Positions 20,000 to 31,095 of a DNA stretch of 64,000 nt are shown here, piece after piece. The position numbers were made by a program, and so were the translations under genes. The DNA comes from Phoronis australis (Eukaryota > Phoronida > Phoronidae), in NCBI GenBank assembly GCA_002633005.1, contig NMRA01000131.1:173798-237797 (forward strand), written 5' to 3'. Each line of letters opens with the position of its first letter. Within the stretch, counting starts at the first letter, position 1. Under the pieces are notes generated by a model. It saw only the letters and a list, made by a program, of their open reading frames with translations, was not told where the DNA came from and did not search any database.

Positions 20000-22900
20000 T
20001 AATTAATACGTAATTTCCAGCACAAGTGCTGGACCAGAGTTAGGCGAATAAGAGCAATTTAAACCGAATTTTGTGTGCGTTAACTTATACATCGAAACGA
20101 ATCATGAGGATGCGACTGTATCCGCAGCATCACTTTAAACTAGCTGTAAAGCATAGTGTTATTGTATTGGTCGGTGTCATTGGAACATGCACTTAATTCC
20201 AGATATTGGCGCAGCTTTGTTCTGATAAAGGCGCTTGGGCCTATGTAATTTCCGCATATATTCGGTAATGAAGTGCAACTTGAAAAAGGCCCTATAAGCC
20301 AGTTTTGGACGTCCCTGGTTCCCTCCATGTTTTCAGCTGTGAAAGGGAAAATTGCAAAGCACTAGAAAAGATAAGGCTGGTAACACTTACACCATGAAGC
20401 AAACTCACGGTTTAAATCAATTCCACGAGTTCATGGCCTCACTGCCGAGACTAAATTTCGGGAACCTGGACTTCGGACACACGATATCGCCATTTCTGAA
20501 GCAACGTCGTTGTTTTCAACAAATTGTGTTGCAGTCTCTCTTACCTTAATAATATTGGTTCCGTCACGGACGTTTGTTGTCTGTAGCTTCTGTCACTGTG
20601 ACACGTTCTTCAAGACTCCTGCATATACTAGCGCTACATACGTATCTACTAAAAACATCAATGGTTGCTCCCATTTTGGTTGTTTATATATGTTATATAT
20701 TGCTAGTTAGTACTTGAGGAAAGAAAGAACCGGGAGGAGATCACCAATTGTTTCAACGGAAAGTGAAACGTGAGGTGCCCCCCCTCCCTCTGCATCATCC
20801 TAGATCAGTGAAAGAGTGGTGGCCGGGTCAGAAACTTAGGAGTTGTAGTGTATGACCTTACCTATAGATGCCGCAGCAAACATATCTCCATTACCTTGTT
20901 TTGATTCAACACGTACTGGAATATCTGGGAAAGAGTTACATTAACAAACTACGATTTTCTCGCTTTGACGCCTTGAATACGCGGTCTGGTAACTGTAGGA
21001 TAAATCATGTGGTCGTTAAAGGTATCTTTTTACGTTTTTTTAGCTCGGTAAAAAGTATTACGTCCTGATTTTGGAAAATGTAACGGCCGGCGGCAATGAG
21101 CGTAATAAAACTTCGGAAACTCGATTTTGGCAGTCGGGTTAGTGCGCCAAATGCTCCGGTGCCAGCAGTTGAGAATAGATCGCTGTGGGAAGGTCGACAA
21201 ATCCCAACGTTATGCAAGTGTTGCAGAATATATATCTTCGCCTCAGAACTGACCTCATAGATGTTCTCGTTTGAGCTGAAGGGGATTGACCCAGATCATT
21301 AACCAGTCTGGCTATATCAGCAAAAAATCTTTGATACTATAGGGCAAAGGAAAACAATTGCGTATTGGCTGGGGTTTTTCAATGCTCTTGAGTTTCAGCA
21401 TATTGCGTGAACTGGTCTGAAGAAAAACATTAGTGAAGTTCAATCATAACTTTAGACCTACCCATGACAAGTGCCCGCGGCGGCAGCCGCGTATCGTACG
21501 TAACAAGATCGGCTTTCGCGACAGTTCAGCGCCGGACGAACAAGAAAAGTTACGGTTGACTGAAACTTGTTGTAAAAGTGACGCCGTAACGCGAGGTCAT
21601 TTCGGAAAGGAGACATTAGTGGTCAGTACGTTCTTCCGCCTATCCCACGTACACCTGGGTCCCGTGGCCGGAATGCGGCGTGACGGCCGGGAAGCGGCAG
21701 CTCGATCGATCAGATCGACAAACCAAAAAACAATTAAACACCACGATCCCATAGACTTACAACTACAAGACGTTCGTGATTGAACCAGCTCATCTATAGA
21801 ATATCGGTCTGATTGACCTTCCTGTTGACTGATGGTCTCAAATTTCAGATTTGTGTTTTTTTTTTGTTCTCTGAGCGTACGCACGTCAGTGATTCTGAGA
21901 TCTCATCACATTGTCTATATTGAAAAAAATCCTGTTGCACAATGATGCACCCGATCATCTCTTTATGGGCAGCTGTTGAGAGCTCCGGGTTAACATTCAG
22001 AATAATCCCAGCTCAAGGGTGCCTTTTCTGGAACAACCTGCATCGTCTGTCAAGACGTAGTCGGGTAGGGACCTACTTCCCCATCAACCCATCATGTAAA
22101 CGGTCACACTAAGTTCTGATGTAGCGGTACAGTTCTCAGGCAGTTATCTTTTTATTCGCACCGTACCATAATACTCTGCTGTTCGCATTCACATCTCGGT
22201 AAGTCACGCCATCATGGCAGAAAATGCCATACTCAAACCGGCGTCACAAGTTCAGCGAACTGCGTGCGTAGGAGGTTAATCTGTCTCATGTGGAACAGGT
22301 CAGGCTCAGTGAGCTAGAGGGGATGGGGGCCGGGGGGCTCGATCGAACCCTCCCTCCACTCCGCGGAAAGTCCAGCCTGCCTGCTCACGTATCCGCTTCT
22401 GTACTTCAAGTAAAAGTGTATGTTCATGTATGCGTTTCCATTCATTTAAATTTAGCTTGCCTGCTATGTTAGTTACCATACTACTGGCCCCTGATTTTCT
22501 CAGTAAAATCAAACGTTTAGCCGTGTTTTCATGCGGAAAAGTCCGACGGGGACACGGCTGCCTGTTCACACTATTTAAGTAGGCTTAAGACTATTAACAA
22601 GTCTTTGGTCGATAAAAATGATCCTCAGCTGAGTGTCAATGGTGCACGGCCTCTCAGAATGAGCACTGAACTGACTCGATGTGCTGTATGAGGTGTCCAA
22701 CGCCAGAATTCTGCAAAAATATGTTAAAAATTATCGCTCGTCACTCACTGTTGAACTCCTTAGGGCTCCCGAAAAAGGTACAGGGTCGACGCCAGTTTTT
22801 GCGAAATGTCATCAACATGGAGTAATATATTGGTCCTAGTCAACACCGAGAGGTCCACTGTTTTAGAAATTCGAACCACCCTTGGGTAAGCTGGCTACAG

Positions 22901-23104
22901 GCCCGGTAACTATTGTCTGCTCATGGTAATGTTTGAGTGCCACGATGTTCAGCCGGTTTACGGGATAATACCCTTTATGCGAGCATATGGAACATGAGGA
23001 CGACATTACGTTGGATAAATACACCACATCACACATTATACTAGTATTTGGCACTTTTGGAACCAAGGCATTACCCCCCTACACAATGTGATCATCGTTC
23101 ACAG
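20000..23104. other. Upstream region of the second COX7A gene
   Basis: This stretch should contain the promoter and first exon of the second COX7A gene, because its second exon (23105) is preceded by an acceptor and has no in-frame ATG. Three short ATG-to-GT pieces are phase-compatible: 21096-21137 (MSVIKLRKLDFGSR), 21464-21499 and 22214-22267. I cannot choose between them by eye. The DNA around 21470-21700 is GC-rich compared with its surroundings, which favours a promoter there. No other gene was recognised. Confidence 0.4.
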
Positions 23105-23991
23105 GTAGTGTCGGTGCAAGCGAGTAGGCAGCTGCGATGTGCACTTCGACGTTCGTTTCAGTCGTCGACTTTGAAGCACGCGACAAAACCACTGGGCATT
23201 GTCCCGGATAATCCTACATACAAGAAGTTGCAGGAAAGACAAAGGTTGATGACGGTGGGTAAAGAAAGTTCTGTTAGTATATATCATTTATTGTACATAG
23301 TAGGCATTGCCTACACATACATTAATTTAAATCTCGATGTATATTCAGAGTATTTACACAGAGAGCAGTTCTTCACTGAAGTCTGAATATACAATGCTGT
23401 CTTGATTTTTGTGTTGGAATAACCTAACAAGAGAAGAGTTAACAATCACAAGCCCCGGTTGAAGATTTTTTAAGGTCTCCAAGAACAGGACATCGACATG
23501 GAATGAAGTTCATCCCAGATTGCATGTGCCGCATATTCTCTCACTTCTAGGAATACTCTTATATCTACATTTCTCCTAGTCTATACTAAGTGAGTGACCT
23601 GAACATTGAAACTGCAAGTATTCTTCTCGAATAAGCGCTTAAGCAATTCAAATGTTGCTCGCTGACAAGATCACGTTTAATAAGACTATAAAATTCATAT
23701 TTATTTGAGTTACCTATTTCCATAATCTGTTAAAGGTTGTCTCCTCTGTCGTGAAATCATGTTAATACATAAAAATACATTTAATTTGTGGAATATTTAT
23801 TGAACGCTGCGCCCCGGTTCTATTTATAGCGAGACGACGGACTGCTGGTGTGGCAGAAAGGTGGCGCAAGAGACATGATGTTCTACCGAGGTAGCCTAGC
23901 ACTAGTCGTGTTTGGACTGGTGATGGCCGTTAGAATGATATACTTGATGTCCGTCCCTCCTGAATGGAGAGGGGTGAAGACAGAGGACTAA
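23105..23991 (+). CDS. Second COX7A-family gene (partial: first exon unresolved)
   Basis: Two exons are clear: 23105-23254 and 23830-23991 (stop TAA), joined in phase 0. Exon 23105 encodes a basic, Ser/Gln-rich stretch (SVQASRQLRCALRRSFQSS) typical of a mitochondrial presequence, then LGIVPDNPTYKKLQERQ. The last exon reads DDGLLVWQKGGARDMMFYRG, then one membrane helix and a C-terminal extension ending WRGVKTED instead of the usual PKK tail. The GGARDMMFYR part is closer to standard COX7A (KGGVADALLYR) than is the upstream paralogue. The intron falls just before DDGLLVWQK exactly as in the COX7A2L-like gene. It is a likely cytochrome c oxidase subunit 7A of the inner membrane. AATAAA at 24225 closes a short 3' UTR. 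Confidence 0.85.
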
Positions 23992-24245
23992 GAAAGTGAT
24001 GTTCTGGTCGGCGCCAAATAATTTTTAGAGTTCCGCCAGAAAGGGTTACTAACACTTTATATGCAGTTTCTTGGTGTGAGTAAAATGTTGTGACAGATCT
24101 GAGGAATGATCATAGTGACTGATGGACTCCATGCATCCGCCGGCGGTGAAAATTTATGTTATCATGCTTTATATATCATATTTATAGGCAACAAACATGT
24201 GTGGCTTTTACGCCAACTTTAGAAAATAAAAGCTTCATTCCTCTT

Positions 24246-25544
24246 TCTGTCTGATCACTGCTGGTAAAGCCACTGAATACCGTTGCCAAGGGAGCATACA
24301 CTTTTTACCCTTCCCCTTGTCATCACCCGTCATTATACAATTTGTCGTCTAGCCCCTAATTACGTCATCACAGCCAACCGCCTGGTTTAGAAGAACAGGG
24401 TGTCATCGTTATGATCAGCGGTGGCAAAGTCAGTACATGTAATGTGTCTTTATGATCGTAAGTTGCATTTGCCGCTGTTGTGTTCAGCACTGAAATAAAG
24501 TACGCCATTTGTGAGAATCGTAGGGAGGGGAAAACAAAATATTTAATAAGAGCGCCCAGCTGTTTATGCGCCCACATACGTACTATAATTATACGTGGGT
24601 GTATATGTTGTCGCTCTGTCCGAGCGTCCTTCGTCTGCTGCTGTGTGTCATATGACCAAGGAACAAGTTGATACAGATTTTTTATGTTCGGAATATGTCC
24701 CGAAAATAATAGGTGCGTCGCAAGCTCCGTTTCCAGAGATACAAAGGAGACCGTGTATAGGCGATATAAGGTCATTTATTATGACTGATAAGGTACAGAA
24801 ATATGAGTGTACAAATAACATAAAGATAAAATAATAATCTCTGGAAAGATGGGCAATAAAAAGCGCCACGATATAGCGGTAGGCTAAGTGGGCTAAATCA
24901 AAATTTCGCTTCAACGGAACGCAGTTTCATAATCGCTTAAAAAGTATAAACATGAACAAAAAACCAACTCATTTAGACACGTGTATACAAGAATTGAAGT
25001 ATAGCTGGTGTCACTGTAAATGCTAATGACTAATTTGCCATTCCTTTGAGAAAACGCATTATTTCGCATGGCTACACTCGTGTTCAACCTGGGAGTAATA
25101 TACATCGATATTGGTCCTAGGTTCAACCGAGTACCTGGAGATGTTTTATGCAGTATTACACTCGTGGCCGCCCGCCTTGGGGTTCGTGCTCTAAGACGTT
25201 CTTTGAACCCGTTACAACTGATAATTCCCCATTGTCGCAAAAACGCGTTAAACTTTAAGTATCATCCGAATTTGCCGGCATGTGGAGGAAATATGAAAAC
25301 AAAACTACATTAGTCCTTACAGCTTACAATATTGTGTTTTCTAAGTGACGCTTGGAGCACCTGCAAACCCTTCAACTGACCCAAATCGTCCATTGTACTT
25401 ATAAGTCATTGACCCCCGCCCCCTTCACACCTCAACTCGCTGACGTCATTTTTTCACTGGTTGAACATTATAAACGTTGAATTGAAACCATGTGAAAAAG
25501 CGACATGGGTCATTAAAATTTTCAGTGCTGATGGATTCAAGATT
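24246..25544. other. Intergenic, no gene recognised
   Basis: Several open frames occur here (the longest is 135 codons, minus strand 24368-24775), but none shows a familiar domain, and none has supporting splice sites or codon character. A CRE-like TGACGTCA occurs at 25441-25448, just outside the inverted element. Confidence 0.4.
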
Positions 25545-26851
25545 TAAAGGCGAAGGCAACCTTTTTTCATGTCATTTTTAGCAAAAATAGGTTTCGTTGA
25601 TTATCCCAGACATATTTTCACTTATTTACAGCTTTTCGTAATTTAATTAATTACTCGTCGTCTACTCCGGAAGTTACGTTTTGGGAGGCAAGAATTTCGC
25701 GACAATTTATTTTCATACAGTCTGACTGTGACAGCAGTTGAGTCAGTCATTGTTCTACCTCGGTTATTGTGATAAGTTCGGTCGTAGTTTGCTTTTGTTT
25801 ACGAGTCAGTCAACATGCCACGCTGTTGCTGCCCACTGAGATGTACTCATTATCGTCTCACGTCCAGAGGAATAACTGTCCCACTTGCCCGAGTGGAGGG
25901 TGACTTAAGCACCCAAACTGCTTACATCCCGCCTTGCGATTCCCTCGTCACACACGTGGCACCTTCTAAATAGCCCCAATACAAGTCCACAATAAACTTA
26001 TCAAACTTAGGCGCACTGTTCATTGGATAACGAACTGTCCTTTTCACTCGGTGTCAAACTCGGCCTGTATTCACTCCCACTACTCAACATCGCTGCAGGG
26101 CTGCTTACAGGCTCTGGGCAAGAGACAACAGCACACGGGGAATCGCTACTAGTTCCTGGAATTGCACGCTATGGGGTACGTTCGGAGGCATGACAGTAGA
26201 TGAGGTGCCTCCAGTCACTGTATATAGTGGCCACAGCTTACGAGGCTTCTCGCTTCAAAAAAACGCATTTCTCGGGGGTGGCGATGGGGCACTGCCGGGA
26301 ATCAACAGCGACGGTATAGAACCCTTCTTCAGGCGTTGTTTCGCAGGGACCTTCATTAATTCAGTGTACATATCTCTGTCGTAATTTGACGGCTGAAAAT
26401 GCTTGCCACTGCTTTGTACGTTGCGTGAACGGGTACTAGCGCTGCGTTCTAGCACGAGCGGGAGCTAGCCAAGTACGGCGAAGTGTGTCATCCTTCGGAA
26501 AGCGATGTAAGGTACCCAAAAGCGCGTGTGAGACGATAATGAGTACATCCTGGTACACAGCAACAGTGTGGCATGTTGACTGACTCGTAAACAAAAGCAA
26601 ACGACGACCGAATTTATCACAATCCAGGTAGAACAATGACTGACTCGACTGCTCTCACAGTCAGACTGTATAAATGAAAAGAAATTGGCGCGAAATTTTT
26701 GCCTCCAAAAACGTCACTTTTAGTCCGGAGTAGAGGACGAGAAATTAATTAAATTACGAAAAGCTGTAATTAAGTGAAAAATATGTCTGGGATAATAAAC
26801 AGACCTTGTTTTTGCTAAAAGTGACATGAAAAAAGGTTGCCTTCGCCTTTA
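25545..26851. mobile_element. Inverted (snapback) THAP-containing DNA element
   Basis: The ends TAAAGGCGAAGGCAACC (25545) and its complement (to 26851) open inverted arms of about 317 bp (25545-25861) and 323 bp (26529-26851), roughly 85-90% alike. Each arm runs into the first codons of a THAP domain (MPRCCC at 25814 plus; MPHCCCVPGC at 26574 minus). The centre carries more of the THAP coding region on the minus strand. Element ends, long TIRs and THAP homology point to a non-autonomous relative of P-type/THAP transposons. I could not define a target-site duplication. Confidence 0.7.
26255..26574 (-). pseudogene. Broken THAP zinc-finger coding region
   Basis: Read on the minus strand from the ATG at 26574, three frames together cover a THAP domain: MPHCCCVPGC (first zinc-binding cysteines), then RFPKDDTLRRTW, then HFQPSNYD and LKKGSIPSL near 26290. 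These correspond to the C-x4-C start, the HxFP..W core, the C-x2-HF box and the AVPTIF-like end of the THAP fold. At least two frameshifts separate the pieces, and the third zinc cysteine appears to be Ser (SSGKHF). The gene cannot make a working domain. It lies inside the inverted element and overlaps its right arm. Confidence 0.7.
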
Positions 26852-29800
26852 TTGGTAGCGTAATCGCCTCGTGGGCCGAATTTGGGTACTCCAGATTTTG
26901 CATTTCACCTTTTGACACACATTTGATTTCTTCGCTTTGCCGCTGTTGCAATGAGACCGATGATTCATATTTAGTCCAAAGATGCTAGCTCAAGAAACTT
27001 GAGCTGGTTCATAATATTTTCTTGCTAACCATCATGACAACATCTGGCTAGGGAAACGAACTTTTCACGCGGACTCTAATCTCAGCACTATAGTTCAGGC
27101 AATGGCATACTTGAGAAATACATGTATTTCTTCACGCTGGTAACTGATCTGAGTAAAAAACTGGCTTTCAATGCCATCAAATTCACTGCTGTTTCATCGA
27201 TTTAGCAAAATATACAATATTTCATGGAGATTTTTTATATCAATTTTATCATTTTTGGTGGTGTGTTAACCGCCATAGTTAACTTCAGTTTGTTTTGAAA
27301 TTTTGATGGTAAAAGCACAAATACAAACATGTAGATCGTGTATGGCTGTTTGAGTAATATCTATGGATCGATAAAGCTAATTTTATATTTCAAATGATAC
27401 GAACAAAGGGAAAAGAACCGAAAGAGACCTTCAAACTATTTAGTAAAGTAACAGCTAATTCTACACATAGAATGATATTCTGATGCGTTTTATACATAGG
27501 TCAGAGACGAGCATATTGTACATTCTATATACTTTATTCGTCTCACTTCTGGCTAATGAAGGAATACACAGCGAGGAATGACAACAAGCATGCGAGAAGC
27601 TAACAAGGAACCTTTTGTTTTCAGCAAAAAAGTAAACACACAATTACACGACTAATGCGTAACATGGCTTATGTTTTCAGCTGACCCGAGGTCCTTGGTG
27701 TTCAGAGCTCAGTGGAACCAGCCACACGAGCACGAGAAACCCAGGAATGCGGGTTAGTTTCAATTTTCTGTTTAACGATATTGTAATATCAGTTTCAGGC
27801 ACATCATGCATGTAGGTTATAAATAAAGATTTCGTGAAAGCGCAGTTAATTAAAATACTCCTTTTCACTATTAAAAGGGCATTAATGAATCCAGCACTTT
27901 CTGTTCTAAAAACAAGTTTTGATCATGCCACTTGCTTTAAAAATGGTCTTCATCTTGTTCCCTACTCTAGAAATGATCTCTGGGTTGCAGAAGAACTGGT
28001 AGCCTTTATTTATAAACACCAAACAATAACAAACTGTCGGTTTTTTAGAAGCTCTGAAATCACCTGAAATTTAAGTAAGGATTAATCTGAGACCAGTTTT
28101 ATTAGTCAAAACTTTTGTTTGACATAGATGCTGCTTTTATAACTAAGAAACAGATGTAGGTCAATATACTTCATGGGGGTAGTCACTAGGTGGCATATGT
28201 TATAATATACATGTACATATCTATCGAGATAATGTGCCTTAGCCTGGAATGTTCCTTCGTAACAGAATTTCGGTACGAACATTTGTACAGAGGTTAATAT
28301 CCCTGAGGACTTGCTCAATAGTTATTCATCCTCAAATATCCAATGTAACACACAGACGAGCAGTTTGTTAGGAACAATATTGTTGAAAAGCTAGAAATGA
28401 ATGTACTTTGAGAGCTCAGATAGTCCTAATTTATCTCTTTTCGCCACTGACCAGCACCATACATGTTCCAGACAGTCCTATGTAATAGTTCATTGCCACT
28501 TTGTTTTGGCAGCAATGGGCATTGTCATCCCCAGCATCAGTTCAGTTTAAAGTATGGCAAAATTAATCTGTTTTATAGGAATCCTCCAGGAAATACTTTA
28601 TTTTATACTACATTTTATACTATGTTACACTGGTTTTGTAGAATCATTCTTTGAGGTATAGATTGAAGAAATTGTTAGTTTATGCCTAATATACTGTGTT
28701 ACCAAAGAACAGGTCACATTGAGTCTTTGTTTAATGAAGTTATAATTAGTGCATACAGTACGCAAGGTTGTTATATGAAAGTCTATTACTCATGCCAGTA
28801 GTACTTTTCATAATTTGTGATTATAGGTTTCGGAGTTTTAGATATTTAGCATGTCACATTAACACTGTCTATACATTTATTCAGCATTTATTGCCTTATG
28901 CCAACATTAAATTTCGTCTACACTAGGGATAATTTTTTTATCATTTCAAAGTCAGTAAGATATCACAGCGTTCTGAATTGAATTTCATTTTATTTTAGAT
29001 TAAATGAAAAACATTATGGAGGTACCAATTGCTTTTCCATCCATGGCACATTATCCGAGATAGGAGTGAGCTAAATCTTGTTTACACTGTGTATACCCAT
29101 CATAGAACAAAAGGTCACATGATCTGGTAGCAAAAAGTAAGCATATTCGTAACTCCCTACACTCTGGCTACAGACAAGTTATTACAAAGCTATACATACA
29201 GCTTAGTTATGGCATACATTACATCAGTTTTAACAAATTAACACTGAGTCCATGTCATCTTAAAACAACATGGCACACTGATATACACTTAAAACTAAAT
29301 TCAACATTGAGCAATTCAACACAAGCCAGTAAAACAGGGGCGGATCCAGGATTTTGAGTTAGGGGGGGCCAGGTCACAGGAATAATCAGAATTTCAGCAG
29401 ATGCACGCGCCCAGCTTAAAATATGGGGATGCAAGGGTCTCGAATTTTTGGGTTCGTAGACCTGTTGACTAAAAGAAAAAAAGATGGTAGTGGTGTTGTT
29501 CAGGGCCTATGCATTGTTTAGTCACCCCCCAAGCCCCCCTGGTTGCGCGCATGTGCTAGTCAGAAATTCGCACGCGAACTCCCAAATGGTATCTGGTAGA
29601 ATTTTAGGGGGGGCCAAGGCCCCGCCCCCCTAAATCCGCCACTGTAAAACTCTTAAAATCAACAGATAAATTGCCCAAACTCAAACTGTTAGATGGACAG
29701 CAGTGCTGAGATTTCATTAGACTGTTTTTAAGTTTACTTCATTAACCTCATATTAATTACATCGCCATGACTTTCATGAAACCAGAAATCTATAAAAGAT

Positions 29801-31095
29801 GCAAACACTAATTTCATGAAAAAAACAAAAGACTATACCTAAAAAAATCTTCAACAAATATAATTGCTAAAATTGTCATATATCTATTTTTCAGAACATG
29901 GCTTGCCACATTCTTGTAAATACTCAAAAGTCCAGAACGTTGTTTGGTAATAGCTACGCCATACAAACCATTCCAGAAGTAAAACGAACTTTCCTGAAAG
30001 TCAATACCTTTGTTGAGTAATTTGTGTCCCAAACTGTACCTTAAATACTTAACATTTACAACAATTAAAACAGAAAACACCTACAAATCATAGCAAACCC
30101 TACTTCATTGACAATTGAAACCAAATGTGTTAAGATCTGACATTCAAACAAATGTTCCAAAACTAAAACAGTAATTTTCAATGCAAAACTTTTTTTCAGT
30201 AAAGAGATAGCAAACATTTGACTGAGACCATACTTTACATCTCTCAGTTGATATTCAACATAGTCACATTTTTATACAGAAGTAAATGATTGTTAGCTGG
30301 AGTCATTACTTGGTTTAAAGTTGCCCGAATTACTTGAAGCAATTGGCACAACACTACATTTGGGAAAATTTAACATAAGGTGAGAACTTTTAATTTTAAC
30401 CTTGCAAGCTTATTTTGTGCTTGAAGCAAAACCAAGATGTTCAAAGCTTTAACATGGATTGTTCATAACTAAGACAAAGAGAATAGTTTCCGTGCTTCTT
30501 GTTTCAAAGTCTACATAATGAAATATGCACACAATGAAATATGCTTTGTCACTAGATGGCGATAGAGTAGGTGGTGGACAGCATTCAGTGTTCCTGAATT
30601 GCACTTTAGGGAAGCCACCAAGCAGTGAAATTACCACTGCTGCGCAGTGGGATATTCAAATAGCAAAAATACCTTGAAATGTCTGTGACTAAATTTATTT
30701 TTCCCCCAAAAATTCTCCCGGTGTTGCACAACAAAACTTGAAAAAGTTGCAAAGAAAAACATTAACAAAGGAATAACTGCCCATAACATTGACAGAGAAC
30801 ATAGTTTTACTTTCAATATGTTGCCTTCTGGGCTTTCATCATAGCCTAGATGGAAAAAAATCAACAATACACCCAGTTTTATCTAATAACTATTGCTCTT
30901 ACAAAATCGTTAAATCGGATTTGGAGGATTGACAGTATTTTGGGTTAGATCATAAGATTAGATATCTACCATTGAAGTCCACCTAGAGTATTTATGGGTT
31001 TTGCCCCGTGCATTGTTTCGCAACCCTGCTACACTTTACCTATTCACACAACTTGTTGTTCGGCAAAAGGATCCACCCGCACAAAAATTAATTTA
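26852..31095. other. Intergenic and 3' flank of SLC25A44
   Basis: AT-rich sequence with no recognised coding exon. It includes the presumed 3' UTR of the minus-strand SLC25A44 gene (a TTTATT at 30694-30699 gives an AATAAA signal about 400 nt past the stop) and the MITE at 29335. Short open frames of 60-88 codons show nothing familiar. Confidence 0.45.
29335..29644. mobile_element. hAT-like MITE, TSD TAAAA
   Basis: The left end CAGGGGCGGATCCAGG and the complement of the right end, CAGTGGCGGATTTAGG, are both followed by G-runs (GGGGGGGCC), giving inverted repeats of about 30 bp. The 5-bp sequence TAAAA flanks both sides (29330-29334, 29645-29649). The 310-bp interior has no open frame of note. 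It shares the CAGNGGYGGAT terminus and duplication length with the MITEs at 17768 and 19146. Confidence 0.8.

Noticed and set aside
24368-24775. 135-codon minus-strand open frame downstream of the second COX7A gene
   Set aside because: No recognisable motif, low-complexity AT-driven composition and no flanking splice or poly(A) signals.
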